From Pollutimonas nitritireducens (GTDB taxonomy: Bacteria > Pseudomonadota > Gammaproteobacteria > Burkholderiales > Burkholderiaceae_B), in the NCBI RefSeq assembly GCF_002849615.1, contig NZ_PDNV01000001.1:454520-518519 (forward strand): 64,000 bases of DNA, in the 5' to 3' direction. Made by a program: the position numbers and the translations under genes. This document shows positions 29,126 to 38,370 of this stretch, piece after piece. The notes under the pieces are model-generated. The model did not search any database. It was not told the origin of the DNA and saw only the letters and a list, made by a program, of their open reading frames with translations. Each line of letters begins with the position of its first letter. The first letter of the stretch is position 1.

Positions 29126-29698
29126 ATGGTAGCCACTTCACATTTTCTTTCCAAGCCTCAGTCCCCCAGGAAAGCAGCACATTCACGCACAATCCATCTT
29201 CAGGCCTATGAGCGTCAAGATGGCCTTTGGGATCTGGAGGCATTGATCGAGGACCTGAAGGCAGAACCCTTCACTTCACAGGCCTCACACTTTGATTGTG
29301 GCGTACCAATCCATTTGATGGCGTTGCGAATTACGATCAACCAAAACATGGATGTGCTGTACGCTGAAGCCAGCATGCAGCGGATGCCATTCTCTACCGT
29401 CTGTCCGGAGGCTGGAGTGAGTGTCGAGCGATTGGTAGGCGCGAACCTGCTCAAAAGCTTCCGTAAGGAAATCTCAAAGCGAATTCCATTGCACGAGCGC
29501 TGCTCGCACCTTTCAGAGCTTGCCGCGTTACTGCCTACTCTGGCCGTGCAAACAATGATGCCCAGAAGGAAGGCCTGTGAAGAGAGTGACTCTTCAGGAC
29601 CACGCCCTTTAAAGATCGGCGGATGCCTTGCGTGGAGAGAGGACGGTCCGCTGGTTCTAAAGTACCACCCAAACTGGTATCGCGAGCCAGATCAATAG
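29126..29698 (+). CDS. DUF2889 domain protein
   Basis: The product has 190 residues. The pattern YERQDGLWDLEALIEDLKA, then CGVPIHLMALRITINQ, then an acidic cluster and a late HLSELAALLPTLAVQT matches the DUF2889 family. No signal peptide or membrane helix is visible, so it should be cytoplasmic. DUF2889 genes are often found near aromatic or CoA-ester catabolism genes; no activity is established. It lies 52 bases behind a CoA-transferase and probably shares its sigma54 promoter. Confidence 0.75.
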   Translation: MVATSHFLSKPQSPRKAAHSRTIHLQAYERQDGLWDLEALIEDLKAEPFTSQASHFDCGVPIHLMALRITINQNMDVLYAEASMQRMPFSTVCPEAGVSVERLVGANLLKSFRKEISKRIPLHERCSHLSELAALLPTLAVQTMMPRRKACEESDSSGPRPLKIGGCLAWREDGPLVLKYHPNWYREPDQ

Positions 29699-29839
29699 AA
29701 AGACAGCGTTGCAAACTCTGCTCTGCACTAAAACTCGCATGTGTCGTTGACGCACACAGTTTGCTCTGCCTAGAGTCACTTTCTTGAGGGGTCCCATGTT
29801 CAGCACGCGTCTATATCTGGTGCCAGACGGCTCGTTGAT

Positions 29840-29856
29840 CTGGCACAGGATTTGCG
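29840..29856 (+). promoter_or_regulatory. sigma54 promoter for the 29891-33388 operon
   Basis: CTGGCAC-AGGAT-TTGCG lies only 35 bases ahead of the ATG at 29891. It overlaps an upstream TTG that could be read as a start, so that TTG cannot be the start if this promoter is used. A degenerate GTGTC-GTT-GACGC inverted repeat lies about 95 bases upstream. Confidence 0.8.
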
Positions 29857-29890
29857 TAACAGTGGGAATGATTCACAAGGAAGGCAACTG

Positions 29891-31138
29891 ATGCAGACCG
29901 ACACACAGGACGGACAGAACACTAAAGACAATCGCCCGCTTGCGGGCATCCGCGTCCTGGATTTGACGCGGGTTTTCTCAGGGCCGTGGGGCACGCAGAT
30001 TCTTGGAGATCTGGGGGCAGACGTTATCAAGGTAGAACAGCCAGGTCGTGGAGATGATCAGCGCCGCCTAGGGCCTCCATTTCTGTTGGATGGCGATGGC
30101 TGTCCCACTGAAGAATCAAGCTATTACCTGAGCGTCAACCGCAACAAGCGATCTGTCGCACTGGATATCAAGACTAAAGAAGGTCGAGACGCCGTTTTGA
30201 AGCTCGCAGGGAAAAGCGATGTGTTCGTAGAAAACTTTAAGGTTGGCAATCTTAGTAAGTATGGTCTTGATTACGAGAGCATCTCACGCATAAATCCTCG
30301 CATCATCTATTGTTCGATCAGTGGATATGGCCAAACAGGCCCGCGCAGCAGTCAGATGGGTTATGACACCGTAATGCAGGCGATGTGCGGCCTGATGAGC
30401 GTAACCGGCAAGCCGGACGAAGAGCCCGGCGGCGAGCCGCTGAAAGTAGGGCTGGTTATGTCTGACATGATGGCAGGGACCTACGCAGCCATGGCTATTC
30501 AGGCAGCGCTTTATGCACGAGACACGCGGGACGAAGCGCGTGGTCAGTACATTGATATTTCGATGTTCGACGCCCAGTTGGCCGCTATGTCGCACCAGGC
30601 CAGTCACTATCTAGTTTCTGGAAAAACGCCTGCACGTTTTGGTAATGGCGCGCCCTCTGTGTCCCCATCAAATGTCTTCACATGCTCCGACGGAAAGATC
30701 GTAATCGTATCCGGGAACGATGCTCAGTTTCGCAGGCTATGTGAGATGCTAGATCTGCCCACGCTGATCGACGATATCCGCTACCAGAGCAATAGCTTTC
30801 GCGTCATTAATCGCCAGCCTCTCAAAGAAGCGATTGAAGAACGGCTAAGGTCGAACAAAAAATCTTATTGGTTGGCGTTATTGACTAACGCAAACCTTGT
30901 CGCCGGCCCGATTAATACGCTGAGCGAAGCTTTAGCTGATCCACAAGCCGGAGCGCGGGAGATCGTCAAACATGTGAAGCATATCAGCGGCGGAATTGTC
31001 CCTTTGATCGCTTCGCCCATGCGTATGTCCGCGACGCCACTTGATCGCTATCTCGCCCCACCCACGTGCGGACAACATACGGAAGAGGTGTTGGCGGAAC
31101 TACTCGACATACCGCCCGGCACAATCAATAACGCCTGA
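29891..31138 (+). CDS. Family III (CaiB/BaiF) CoA-transferase
   Basis: The product has 415 residues from the ATG at 29891, chosen for its AAGGAAGG ribosome-binding site and because the promoter lies just before it. It has LAGIRVLDLTRVFSGPWGTQILGDLGADVIKVE at the N-terminus and the catalytic Asp192 in LVMSDMMAGTYAA. First gene of a three-gene unit CoA-transferase - Bug receptor - CoA-transferase, with gaps of 15 and 48 bases. The pairing with a periplasmic receptor suggests that the imported acid is the one activated; that is inferred. Confidence 0.92.
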   Translation: MQTDTQDGQNTKDNRPLAGIRVLDLTRVFSGPWGTQILGDLGADVIKVEQPGRGDDQRRLGPPFLLDGDGCPTEESSYYLSVNRNKRSVALDIKTKEGRDAVLKLAGKSDVFVENFKVGNLSKYGLDYESISRINPRIIYCSISGYGQTGPRSSQMGYDTVMQAMCGLMSVTGKPDEEPGGEPLKVGLVMSDMMAGTYAAMAIQAALYARDTRDEARGQYIDISMFDAQLAAMSHQASHYLVSGKTPARFGNGAPSVSPSNVFTCSDGKIVIVSGNDAQFRRLCEMLDLPTLIDDIRYQSNSFRVINRQPLKEAIEERLRSNKKSYWLALLTNANLVAGPINTLSEALADPQAGAREIVKHVKHISGGIVPLIASPMRMSATPLDRYLAPPTCGQHTEEVLAELLDIPPGTINNA

Positions 31139-31153
31139 CAACAGGAGAAAACA

Positions 31154-32110
31154 ATGAGCTATCGCTTCATACTTTCGGCGATCTTCGCGATCACGCTGCC
31201 ACTTACTGCAGTTGGGCAAAACGCGCCGACAAGAATCATCGTGCCATTCACGGCAGGGGGCGCTACAGACACGCTCGCACGAGGACTTGCTAGTCGCCTG
31301 TCCGAGGCTTGGGATCGCCCGGTAGTGGTAGAAAACAAGCCAGGCGCGGCTGGAACCATTGGGTCACGGCAGGTCGCACTTTCGTCGCCTGATGGAAACA
31401 CACTGCTCATCGTAGCGAGCGGACATGCAACCAATGAGCTGGTCCATGAAAAATTGCCGTATAAAACGCTCGACGATTTTACGCCCATCGCACAGATAGT
31501 CGACGTGCCAAACGTGCTACTGGTTCCCAAGAACAGTCCGTACCAAAACGTCATGCAATTGATCGCGGCTTCAAAAGAAGCGCCCGATTTACTCTCATAT
31601 GGCACTTCTGGTATCGGCACCTCTGTCCATCTGGCTGGTGAGCTTTTCAAAGCTATGAGCGGCGCGAAGATGGAGCCCGTGTTTTTCAAGGGGGATTCCG
31701 AGTCCCTATCCAATGTTGTAGGAGAGCATGTACCCGTCAGCGTCAATACCGTTCCTGGTGCTAAAGGACAAATTGATGCAGGCAAAGTGCGAGCGCTCGC
31801 TGTAACGTCGCAACAACGGGTACCAATTCTTGAAGATACGCCCACGATCAGCGAGGCAGGTGTTCCCGGGTATGAGGTGAGTACATGGTTTGGAATCTTG
31901 GGACCTAAAGGCATGGATCCTGACGAGGTGAAACGTATAAATGCAGACATCCGTACCGCCATGACGAACACTGAAGTCGTCAAGCAGTTAAGTGACAGGG
32001 GCATGATTGTCAAAATTGGCTCGCCATCTGATTTCGATCAATTAATACGCAATGAAATCGACAAGTGGCGCCCGATCATAGGAAGTATGGATATGCGTGG
32101 GAAAAACTGA
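31154..32110 (+). CDS. Bug/TctC-type periplasmic solute-binding protein
   Basis: The product has 318 residues with a Sec signal peptide (about 1-22, ending in AVGQ). The mature protein opens TRIIVPFTAGGATDTLARGLA and has VVVENKPGAAGTIG, the loops that hold a carboxylate through water molecules in Bug structures. Known members bind citrate, glutamate, aspartate, nicotinate or aromatic acids. It is sandwiched between two CoA-transferase genes. As with every receptor in the window, no TctA/TctB membrane partner is encoded nearby. AGGAG precedes the ATG. Confidence 0.93.
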   Translation: MSYRFILSAIFAITLPLTAVGQNAPTRIIVPFTAGGATDTLARGLASRLSEAWDRPVVVENKPGAAGTIGSRQVALSSPDGNTLLIVASGHATNELVHEKLPYKTLDDFTPIAQIVDVPNVLLVPKNSPYQNVMQLIAASKEAPDLLSYGTSGIGTSVHLAGELFKAMSGAKMEPVFFKGDSESLSNVVGEHVPVSVNTVPGAKGQIDAGKVRALAVTSQQRVPILEDTPTISEAGVPGYEVSTWFGILGPKGMDPDEVKRINADIRTAMTNTEVVKQLSDRGMIVKIGSPSDFDQLIRNEIDKWRPIIGSMDMRGKN

Positions 32111-32158
32111 TCGTTATCACAATCAACAACCATTTCCTCTCACATACTGAGTACGACA

Positions 32159-33388
32159 ATGAACCTTCTCGACAAACTGCCGCAATTGCCATATTCCGAC
32201 GGATTAAACTTTCTTCAAGGAGTAACGGTACTGGATCTGACGACCTCCATTGCCGGCCCATACAGTACCCAACTGCTGGGCGACCTCGGAGCGGAGATTA
32301 TCAAAGTTGAAAGGCGCGATGGTGGGGATGATGCTCGCCACTGGGGGCCGCCTTTCCTGAACAACGAGTCGTTGTGGTTCATCAGCGCCAACAGGAATAA
32401 AGAAAGCCTGACCCTCGACCTGACGCTCCCGGCGGGCCGGAGGATCCTTCATGAACTGGTCAAGCAGGCTGACGTTATCGTGATGAATACGGCCTCTCGT
32501 ATCCAGGCTAAGCTGGGCATAGACTACCAAACCCTTCACGCCATCAACCCATCGCTGATTCACGTCTCGATTACGGGTTTTGGTTTGGAAGGCGTAGGGG
32601 CCGATCTGCCTTGCTATGATTTGATCGCCGAAGGGTACTCCGGCATCATGGATCTGACCGGAGAGGCCGCTCGCTCACCTCAGAAAATCGGGACGCCGGC
32701 ATCCGACCTGCTTGCTGGCCAAGATGCTGCGCTGGCCATACTCGCGGCTTTACATGGGCGTCAGCGTACCGGTTCGGGTACCCAGATCGATATTTCAATG
32801 GTGGCCAGTTCCACACGATTCATGGCGTCCCGCATCGTTCCCTACCTCGGGTCCGGCAAACTACCCAGACGGTCCGGCGGCACTGACTCAGTGGTCGCTA
32901 TCTATCAGGTTTTCGAGACGGCTGATTATCCCATCACGCTCGGTCTTGGAAACGATGCAATTTGGCATCGCTTCTGGACGGCGGTTGGCCAGCCAGAATA
33001 CGGTATGCAAGACTCTCTTAGTTCCAACATCAAGCGCTGCGAGCTGCGCCAGGACATTGTCGCCAAGATCGCTAAAATTCTGGCCGAGTATCCGCGCGAA
33101 AAATGGCTGGACTTGTTCGCACGGCATAGGATTCCCGCAGGACCAATCAACACGTTGGCACAACTGGTCGATGACCCTCTGGTGCAAGCGAATAACCAAC
33201 TCTACTGCCTGGATGGCCCATCAGGACCGATTCCTCAAGTGGGACTCGGTATTCGTTTTGATGGGGCCAGCGAGACCGCGCGTCGCGCTCCACCGAAACT
33301 TGGCGAAGATACGGAACGAATCCTTCGAGAGCGCCTTGTCATGTCAGCAGACGATATTGCGGATTTGAGGAAAGCGAAGGTGATTTGA
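32159..33388 (+). CDS. Family III (CaiB/BaiF) CoA-transferase
   Basis: The product has 409 residues and the typical fold markers QGVTVLDLTTSIAGPYSTQLLGDLGAEIIKVE. The catalytic Asp183 lies in TPASDLLAGQDAALAILAAL. It ends the unit that starts at 29891. The DNA from its last ~65 codons and the region behind it is repeated, in decayed form, at 46324-46650, so this gene belongs to a duplicated module. The start has only a weak Shine-Dalgarno, so translation may depend on the upstream gene. Confidence 0.92.
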   Translation: MNLLDKLPQLPYSDGLNFLQGVTVLDLTTSIAGPYSTQLLGDLGAEIIKVERRDGGDDARHWGPPFLNNESLWFISANRNKESLTLDLTLPAGRRILHELVKQADVIVMNTASRIQAKLGIDYQTLHAINPSLIHVSITGFGLEGVGADLPCYDLIAEGYSGIMDLTGEAARSPQKIGTPASDLLAGQDAALAILAALHGRQRTGSGTQIDISMVASSTRFMASRIVPYLGSGKLPRRSGGTDSVVAIYQVFETADYPITLGLGNDAIWHRFWTAVGQPEYGMQDSLSSNIKRCELRQDIVAKIAKILAEYPREKWLDLFARHRIPAGPINTLAQLVDDPLVQANNQLYCLDGPSGPIPQVGLGIRFDGASETARRAPPKLGEDTERILRERLVMSADDIADLRKAKVI

Positions 33389-33701
33389 TTGGTGACTATA
33401 GGTTGATTACAAAGAAGATTCTCGAGTCTTTATGTGCGTCGCAGAGGCATCTTTTTTATTTTTACCAGTCACTACCACCTCATGCTTCTAACTATAGGCG
33501 CATTTTTCACCGCTCCGGGCCGACAAGGGACTCAGAAAAATGTTGATATTTAGAGCGCTGAAGAATCATCGTATCGGTACAGGGGGCGAATTTCCCCCGA
33601 GAAACCGAGGTTCAGTGAAATCAACGGCATAACGTGTTATGCCGCGCTTGACGTGTGTTCGAAGCGAGGCCGACGGCGAAAATTTCATAACGAGAGACTA
33701 T
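33389..33701. other. Scar of a second module: remnant leader of a Bug gene
   Basis: The region contains GACTATAGGTTGATTACAAAGAAG, CAGTCACTAC and then CCGCTCCGGGCCGACAAGG ahead of an ATG at 33540. All these blocks recur in the same order at 46399-46650 ahead of an intact Bug gene. Here the Bug frame breaks after a few codons (MLIFRALK), and the part carrying the sigma54 promoter in the other copy is deleted. Confidence 0.65.
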
Positions 33702-34148
33702 ATGGTAGTTGAGCGACAAGAGTCTGAAATACATTCAGAAAATAATTGGGCAAAGCCTAACTTCGGGGCGATCTTAGGTTTTATCCATGAAGAAGCGCCG
33801 AATGAGAGGGCGATGGTCAGGCTTGATGTGCAATCCGAGCATTGCAATTTGCGAGGTATGGTTCATGGTGGCGTGCTGATGTCCTTGATGGACGCCACAG
33901 GGCTGTGGGCGGGTGTACCTAAAGGCGAAGCCGTGCCAAGCGCGGCAACGGTGAGCCTTAACTGCAGCTTTCTGCGGGGAGCTAAACGGGGCGAAACAAC
34001 GTCGTTGCGGGCGGAAGCCTTGGTGACCAAGCGGGGCCGGGCGCTTCACTTCGCGTCGGTTTCGGTCTATGGCATGCCGCAGAACACGCTCCTTGCTACA
34101 GGTCAAGGCATTTATAGCTGGGGCGCAACGTCAAACCCAAGCGCCTGA
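33702..34148 (+). CDS. PaaI-family hotdog thioesterase
   Basis: Hotdog thioesterases of this type hydrolyse aryl- or acyl-CoA. From the ATG at 33702 the protein has 148 residues with the family signature NLRGMVHGGVLMSLMDATGLW (the HGG turn with the catalytic Asp on the following helix) and a long beta-rich C-terminus. The frame extends 21 codons further upstream, but the part before 33702 lies in a scar and looks spurious. A GAGAG stretch precedes the chosen start. No sigma54 promoter was found for this gene. It may release CoA from dead-end esters of the island's pathways. Confidence 0.82.
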   Translation: MVVERQESEIHSENNWAKPNFGAILGFIHEEAPNERAMVRLDVQSEHCNLRGMVHGGVLMSLMDATGLWAGVPKGEAVPSAATVSLNCSFLRGAKRGETTSLRAEALVTKRGRALHFASVSVYGMPQNTLLATGQGIYSWGATSNPSA

Positions 34149-34259
34149 AGTAAATGTGTTTGTTTCAACGTCACTATAAGAGCCTCAAAAAAGCCCGGCT
34201 CAACCGGTCAGTGCAACACCTTAGATTTATTGATCGAATAAGATATGGAGGGATGTGCA

Positions 34260-34396
34260 ATGGCCTGTGCTTATGGAGCCATGATTGATGAGCGCAAAAC
34301 GCGAATCTGGCAACTGTGGCGACAGCGCCGCCCTTGATTGATATTGCCCGTGATATTGAGAAGCCCCCTGCGACCGTCTATTCTTACCTTACGTAA
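34260..34396 (+). pseudogene. IS30-like transposase N-terminal remnant
   Basis: Two overlapping frames read DERKTRIWQLWRQRRP (then a stop) and, shifted by one, LIDIARDIEKPPATVYSYLT (then a stop). Joined, they resemble the N-terminal helix-turn-helix of IS30-family transposases. Nothing else of the element is present. Confidence 0.45.
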
Positions 34397-34532
34397 AGCT
34401 TATTGATCGAGAGTATGCTGCCCTCCTAGATGGAGCAAGCGTACTTCATCAAACAGGGCTAAGGTATTTTCGATTTTGATTAAATAATGATTAGCATTCT
34501 TTTGCTCAAGCGCAAGCATAAAATTTCGAGCG

Positions 34533-35234
34533 TTGACACTGATGACCCCCTTTGAGAACTCAAACAAGCTAGCATTGCTAGATTACTTAATGACCGCTCG
34601 GCACAGTTGCCGGGCCTTTCTGCCGCAACTGGTTACTCGCGATGTAATCATGCAAATTCTACTGACATCCCAACAAACGGCATCGTGGTGCAACGCTCAG
34701 CCATGGCGCGTTTATGTCGTTAGCGGAGATCCGTTGGAAGCTCTCCGCGCCGACTTAATTCGTTGCGCAGAGGAGGGTCGACGCCCGAACCCAGAGCTGG
34801 ATTGGCCGCGTGAATACCGAGATGTCTTCCAAGCGCGTCGACGCGAATGCGGCTGGCTACTTTATGGGGCTGTAGGCATCGAGAAAGGCGACCGGGCAGG
34901 CTCTGCAGAGCAGGCCCGCGAAAACTTCCGATTGTTTGGCGCCCCTCACCTCGCCGTAGTCACAAGCCCTGACGTTCTAGGTACGCATGGTTGCATCGAC
35001 ACCGGCGGCTGGGTGTCAAACTTCATGCTCACCTCTGTCGCACATGGGGTAGGGACGATTGCCCAAGCGGCGCTTGCTTCGTGGCCGGACGTTTTACGCA
35101 AGCATCTGCCGATCGAGGCCGATCAACGTATCGTTTGCGGCATCTCCTTCGGCTATGCGGACAATATACATCCCGCCAACGGATTTCGGACGACGCGGGC
35201 TCCCTTGGGCGAGGTCGTGACGTGGGTCGACTGA
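34533..35234 (+). CDS. Nitroreductase-family flavoprotein
   Basis: The product has 233 residues. The FMN-binding N-terminal signature is ARHSCRAFLPQLVTRDVIMQIL, followed by WCNAQPWRVYVVSG, and the C-terminal part has a glycine-rich stretch SVAHGVGTIAQAAL and late FGYAD. Family members are dimeric NAD(P)H-dependent FMN enzymes; some act on nitroaromatics, others are dehydrogenases of unrelated substrates. The gene stands alone between two scarred regions, with no sigma54 promoter seen. A second ATG 9 bases further on is an equally possible start. Confidence 0.88.
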   Translation: MTLMTPFENSNKLALLDYLMTARHSCRAFLPQLVTRDVIMQILLTSQQTASWCNAQPWRVYVVSGDPLEALRADLIRCAEEGRRPNPELDWPREYRDVFQARRRECGWLLYGAVGIEKGDRAGSAEQARENFRLFGAPHLAVVTSPDVLGTHGCIDTGGWVSNFMLTSVAHGVGTIAQAALASWPDVLRKHLPIEADQRIVCGISFGYADNIHPANGFRTTRAPLGEVVTWVD

Positions 35235-35756
35235 GCAACGCCCCGTCAAGCAATTAGTTAGATCCGTCCGATCTCTTGGAGTGGCGACATGAAGACTCGG
35301 ACAAGGTCAACCGCAGTTTGCCGGGCCGATCAAAGCCATAATCGAAGAACCTTCAGCCTTTGATTATCAAACGGTGGCGTAGCTACTGCGTTTTTATGAG
35401 GACACCATGCAGCGCAGTCTTGCAGCTCACGCTAACGAGTAAGAAAACGAGCCGTTGACTTTAGGCCTCGCAGCCAGGCAATACAACTGCAGCCGAAATT
35501 TCCTTGGGTGTGCGCAGCCATGGAGGGGGTCATTAATGGCCTTATCACGAGACGACGTCATGGCTCGATTCGTACCTAGACGCGAATCAGAGACGGCTGA
35601 GCAGTCAAACTGTTTTTTACGAACACACCGTCGCATTTGCCAAATACACTGTCCACCCATGCCAACGATATTCACGTCAGATTAGCAAACGAGCAGACCC
35701 ATAGGCTCGTATGTAATTGCGAACGCTGGCGCTTGGTCCAAACGAGGTTCTGCAGG
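35235..35756. other. Non-coding region with a short decayed coding tail
   Basis: Around 35315-35442 a stop-interrupted stretch reads GPIKAIIEEPSAFDYQTVA, stop, LLRFYEDTMQRSLAAHANE. It looks like the C-terminal end of a real protein, but I do not recognise the family. The rest up to the sigma54 promoter holds no supported gene. Confidence 0.4.
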
Positions 35757-35773
35757 TTGGCACGCAAGTTGCG
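35757..35773 (+). promoter_or_regulatory. sigma54 promoter ahead of the SDR scar and the aconitase-type operon
   Basis: TTGGCAC-GCAAG-TTGCG is a full match to the consensus, including the C at -21. The first downstream start is the SDR remnant at 35815; the transcript could continue through the operon to 38925. Confidence 0.82.
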
Positions 35774-35814
35774 TTAATCCGAATAACATAATTTGGATTA
35801 ACGGAGAAAGCTCG

Positions 35815-36055
35815 ATGTATATGAACGACACATTGAGGGGTCGCGTCGCCTTGATCACCGGCAGCGGCTCGGGGATCGGTCTTGAAATCGCCACCATCTA
35901 TGTTCGCCTGGGCGCGAGCGTAATGCTTACGGGACGGAATGAGGCAGGATGTGGCAAATGCCGCTGTTTACCTCGCCTCGGATTTCGCTACCTATGTCAC
36001 CGGCGAAAGTTTGATCGTCGATGGTGGCCGGTGGTTGAAATACGTGGCCGCGTGA
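35815..36055 (+). pseudogene. SDR oxidoreductase, internally deleted
   Basis: The start (MYMNDTLRGRVALITGSGSGIGLEIATIYVRLGA) is an SDR nucleotide-binding domain. After TGRNE the frame breaks and, in another frame, the last ~36 residues of an SDR follow (DVANAAVYLASDFATYVTGE to GGRWLKYVAA and a stop). These ends closely resemble the intact SDR at 52860-53639, so this is a decayed paralogue missing its central ~170 codons. Confidence 0.85.
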
Positions 36056-36114
36056 CATCTCTTCCTGGAAATCTTCCGCACAGCGATGATAATCGCTACC
36101 GCGCCGTCCGCGCT

Positions 36115-36282
36115 CCACACCACCTTCAAATATTGTAAACCACTCAATCTGGCGAACCTATTGCTCGCGGTCCGCTGGTATACGCGATTATGGGTGGCCT
36201 GCAATACGCAAGCACCATCACTGGCGGAACACCCTCTCAGGAAATGACGGCGACCCTGCTATATCGTCGGCTGGGCTACTAA
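36115..36282 (+). pseudogene. MaoC-type hydratase remnant
   Basis: After restoring one missing base near 36140 the DNA reads TTQSGEPIARGPLVYAIMGG, LQYAST, then jumps to SQEMTATLLYRR and a stop. The same blocks appear in the intact MaoC gene at 60164-60634 (FGEPIAHGPLVYAIMGG, AQEMTATLLYRR). About 70 central codons are deleted. Confidence 0.8.
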
Positions 36283-36315
36283 ATAAATAACGCAGGAACA
36301 TCTAAGGCAAACGGC

Positions 36316-37713
36316 ATGAATGAAACTCTGTACGAGAAGGTCTGGAACGCTCACACGATTTTGCAGGGCGACGATGGACAGTCACTACTGCATGTTGGGC
36401 GCCACTTAGTGCAAGATGGCTCTCTTCATGCCTTCGAGTTCTTGCAAGCCCGCGGCATCGGGGTGCGTCGACCTGACCAGACGTTCGCCACGCCCGATCA
36501 TGGCGTCTCGACCCAAAGACGCGACATTGCCGCGATCAAAGATCCAGACCAACGGCGCGCGGTCGATTTGCTGGCCCAAAATGCGGCAAAGTTCGGTATT
36601 GTCCACTTCGCTCTTGGCGATCCGCGCCAGGGCATCGTGCATGTCGTCGGCCCCGAACAGGGTCTTACGCAGCCCGGCATGCTCCTGGTTTGCGGGGACT
36701 CCCACACATCTACCCATGGCGCGCTCGGTGCCCTTGCCTTCGGCCTCGGCGCTAGCGACATTTTGCACGTGCTCGCGACCCAGACAACATGGCAAAAACG
36801 ATCGAAGACAATGCGGGTCACGATTGATGGCAACCTCTCCTCGGGAGTCACAGCCAAAGACCTGATACTGAAGATTATCGCCAGGATCGGCGCCAATGGC
36901 GCCACGGGCCATGTCATCGAGTACGCCGGCGCAACAATACGCGCTATGTCCATTGAAGAGCGACTAACCATATGCAATATGTCAATCGAAGCTGGCGCCC
37001 GGGCGGGCATGATAGCCCCTGACGAAACGACCTACACATATATGGAAGGCCGTCCGTTCACGCCCAAGGGAGCGCAGTGGGAGCGCGCACTCGCCTACTG
37101 GCGTACCTTGCCCTCTGATCCCGACGCCATTTTCGACAAAGAAATCCATCTGGACGCGAGCGCAGTAGCCCCCATGGTGACATGGGGAAACAGTCCCGAA
37201 GATGCTCTGCCGGTTGACGCCCACGTTCCTGATCCTGCAACCGAGTCTAATCCTCAACGACGGGCATATATGCTACGAACGCTGAAGTATATGGGGCTGG
37301 AGCCCGGCATGGCACTCACCGATATCCAAGTCGACCAAGTGTTCATCGGATCATGCACCAATGCACGCCTTGAAGATTTGCGCGCCGCATCAAGCATCGC
37401 AAAAGGAGGTCGGGCGGTAATCCCAGCTCTGGTCTCTCCGGGGTCAACAGCCGTAAGGCTTGCCGCTGAAGCTGAGGGACTGGACAGAATATTTCGTGAT
37501 GCTGGCTTCACCTGGGGCGAATCGGGCTGTTCGATGTGTGTAGGAATGAACGGCGACATCGTTGCACCCGGAAAGCGGTGCGCATCAACGTCCAATCGCA
37601 ATTTCGTCGGCCGTCAGGGCACTGATAGCCGCACGCACCTCCTCAGCCCCGCAATGGCAGCCGCAGCGGCGCTCACTGGCCGCATCACAGACATACGCAA
37701 ATTCGGAGCCTGA
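36316..37713 (+). CDS. Aconitase-family dehydratase, large subunit (LeuC-like)
   Basis: The product has 465 residues and a domain order like the large subunit of isopropylmalate isomerase. The [4Fe-4S] ligands are all present: Cys347 in GSCTNAR, and Cys405 and Cys408 in CSMCVGMN. The active-site CGDSHTSTHGALG motif lies at about 126-138. With the next gene it should form a heterodimer that isomerises or hydrates a hydroxy-di- or tricarboxylate. Because there are no other leucine genes and the context is catabolic, a dimethylmalate-, citramalate- or tartrate-like substrate is as likely as isopropylmalate. Frame-neighbour overlap is minimal: the small-subunit ATG follows the stop by one base. 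Confidence 0.9.
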   Translation: MNETLYEKVWNAHTILQGDDGQSLLHVGRHLVQDGSLHAFEFLQARGIGVRRPDQTFATPDHGVSTQRRDIAAIKDPDQRRAVDLLAQNAAKFGIVHFALGDPRQGIVHVVGPEQGLTQPGMLLVCGDSHTSTHGALGALAFGLGASDILHVLATQTTWQKRSKTMRVTIDGNLSSGVTAKDLILKIIARIGANGATGHVIEYAGATIRAMSIEERLTICNMSIEAGARAGMIAPDETTYTYMEGRPFTPKGAQWERALAYWRTLPSDPDAIFDKEIHLDASAVAPMVTWGNSPEDALPVDAHVPDPATESNPQRRAYMLRTLKYMGLEPGMALTDIQVDQVFIGSCTNARLEDLRAASSIAKGGRAVIPALVSPGSTAVRLAAEAEGLDRIFRDAGFTWGESGCSMCVGMNGDIVAPGKRCASTSNRNFVGRQGTDSRTHLLSPAMAAAAALTGRITDIRKFGA

Positions 37714-37714
37714 T

Positions 37715-38365
37715 ATGGAAATTTTTACGGTCCTCGAAGGCATAGCCGCTCCTATCGATCAAACTGTGGATACCGATCAACTATTGCCGTCGCGCTTCCT
37801 GCGCCGACCGCGCAAGGATGGGTATCAGAACTTCCTGCTACACGATCTACGTTTTCATGCCGACGGAAGCGAGAAACCTGATTTCGTGCTCAATAAGAAG
37901 CCCTTCCGCAAGGCCTGCATCCTGGTCGGAGAGCGCAATTTTGGCACGGGATCCAGTCGGGAACATGCTCCATGGGGCCTGACCGACTATGGCATCCGCT
38001 GCGTGATTGCCGCAGATTTCGGCGATATTTTTTTTCAAAATGCGCTCAAAATCGGTTTGCTTCCAGTAAAGCTAGACATTGAGCAATGCACGACGCTACG
38101 CGAACAACTGCACGCAAATCCCGGGGCAAGCATGCGAGTCGACTTGCCCCTGCAATTGGTCACCAGTCCCGACGGCACGACCTACCATTTCGAACTAGAC
38201 GCTTTCCGCAAGCGCTGTCTGCTCGAGGGCCTGGACGACATCGGTATCACCTTGCAGCAAGATGCTGAAATCACTGCATTTGAACAGGCCTATCGTAAAA
38301 AATACGACTGGCTTTTCGACATCCCTTCAGACACTTCCCAAATCAATTCCACTCAGGAAGGTTAA
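37715..38365 (+). CDS. Aconitase-family dehydratase, small subunit (LeuD-like)
   Basis: The product has 216 residues, starting MEIFTVLEGIAAPID one base after the large-subunit stop. The swivelling-domain signature is present: NVDTDQLLP-like VDTDQLLPSRFL, then ILVGERNFGTGSSREHAPWGL, where the GSSRE arginine binds the substrate carboxylate in aconitases, then CVIAADFGDIFFQNALKIGLLP. An in-frame extension upstream lies inside the large-subunit gene and is rejected. It forms the holoenzyme with the preceding gene; substrate unknown. Confidence 0.92.
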   Translation: MEIFTVLEGIAAPIDQTVDTDQLLPSRFLRRPRKDGYQNFLLHDLRFHADGSEKPDFVLNKKPFRKACILVGERNFGTGSSREHAPWGLTDYGIRCVIAADFGDIFFQNALKIGLLPVKLDIEQCTTLREQLHANPGASMRVDLPLQLVTSPDGTTYHFELDAFRKRCLLEGLDDIGITLQQDAEITAFEQAYRKKYDWLFDIPSDTSQINSTQEG

Positions 38366-38370
38366 CTACC

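Noticed and set aside
34488..34505. Possible decayed sigma54 promoter (TTAGCAT-TCTT-TTGCT) ahead of the nitroreductase gene
   Set aside because: The invariant GG is broken and the spacer is one base short.
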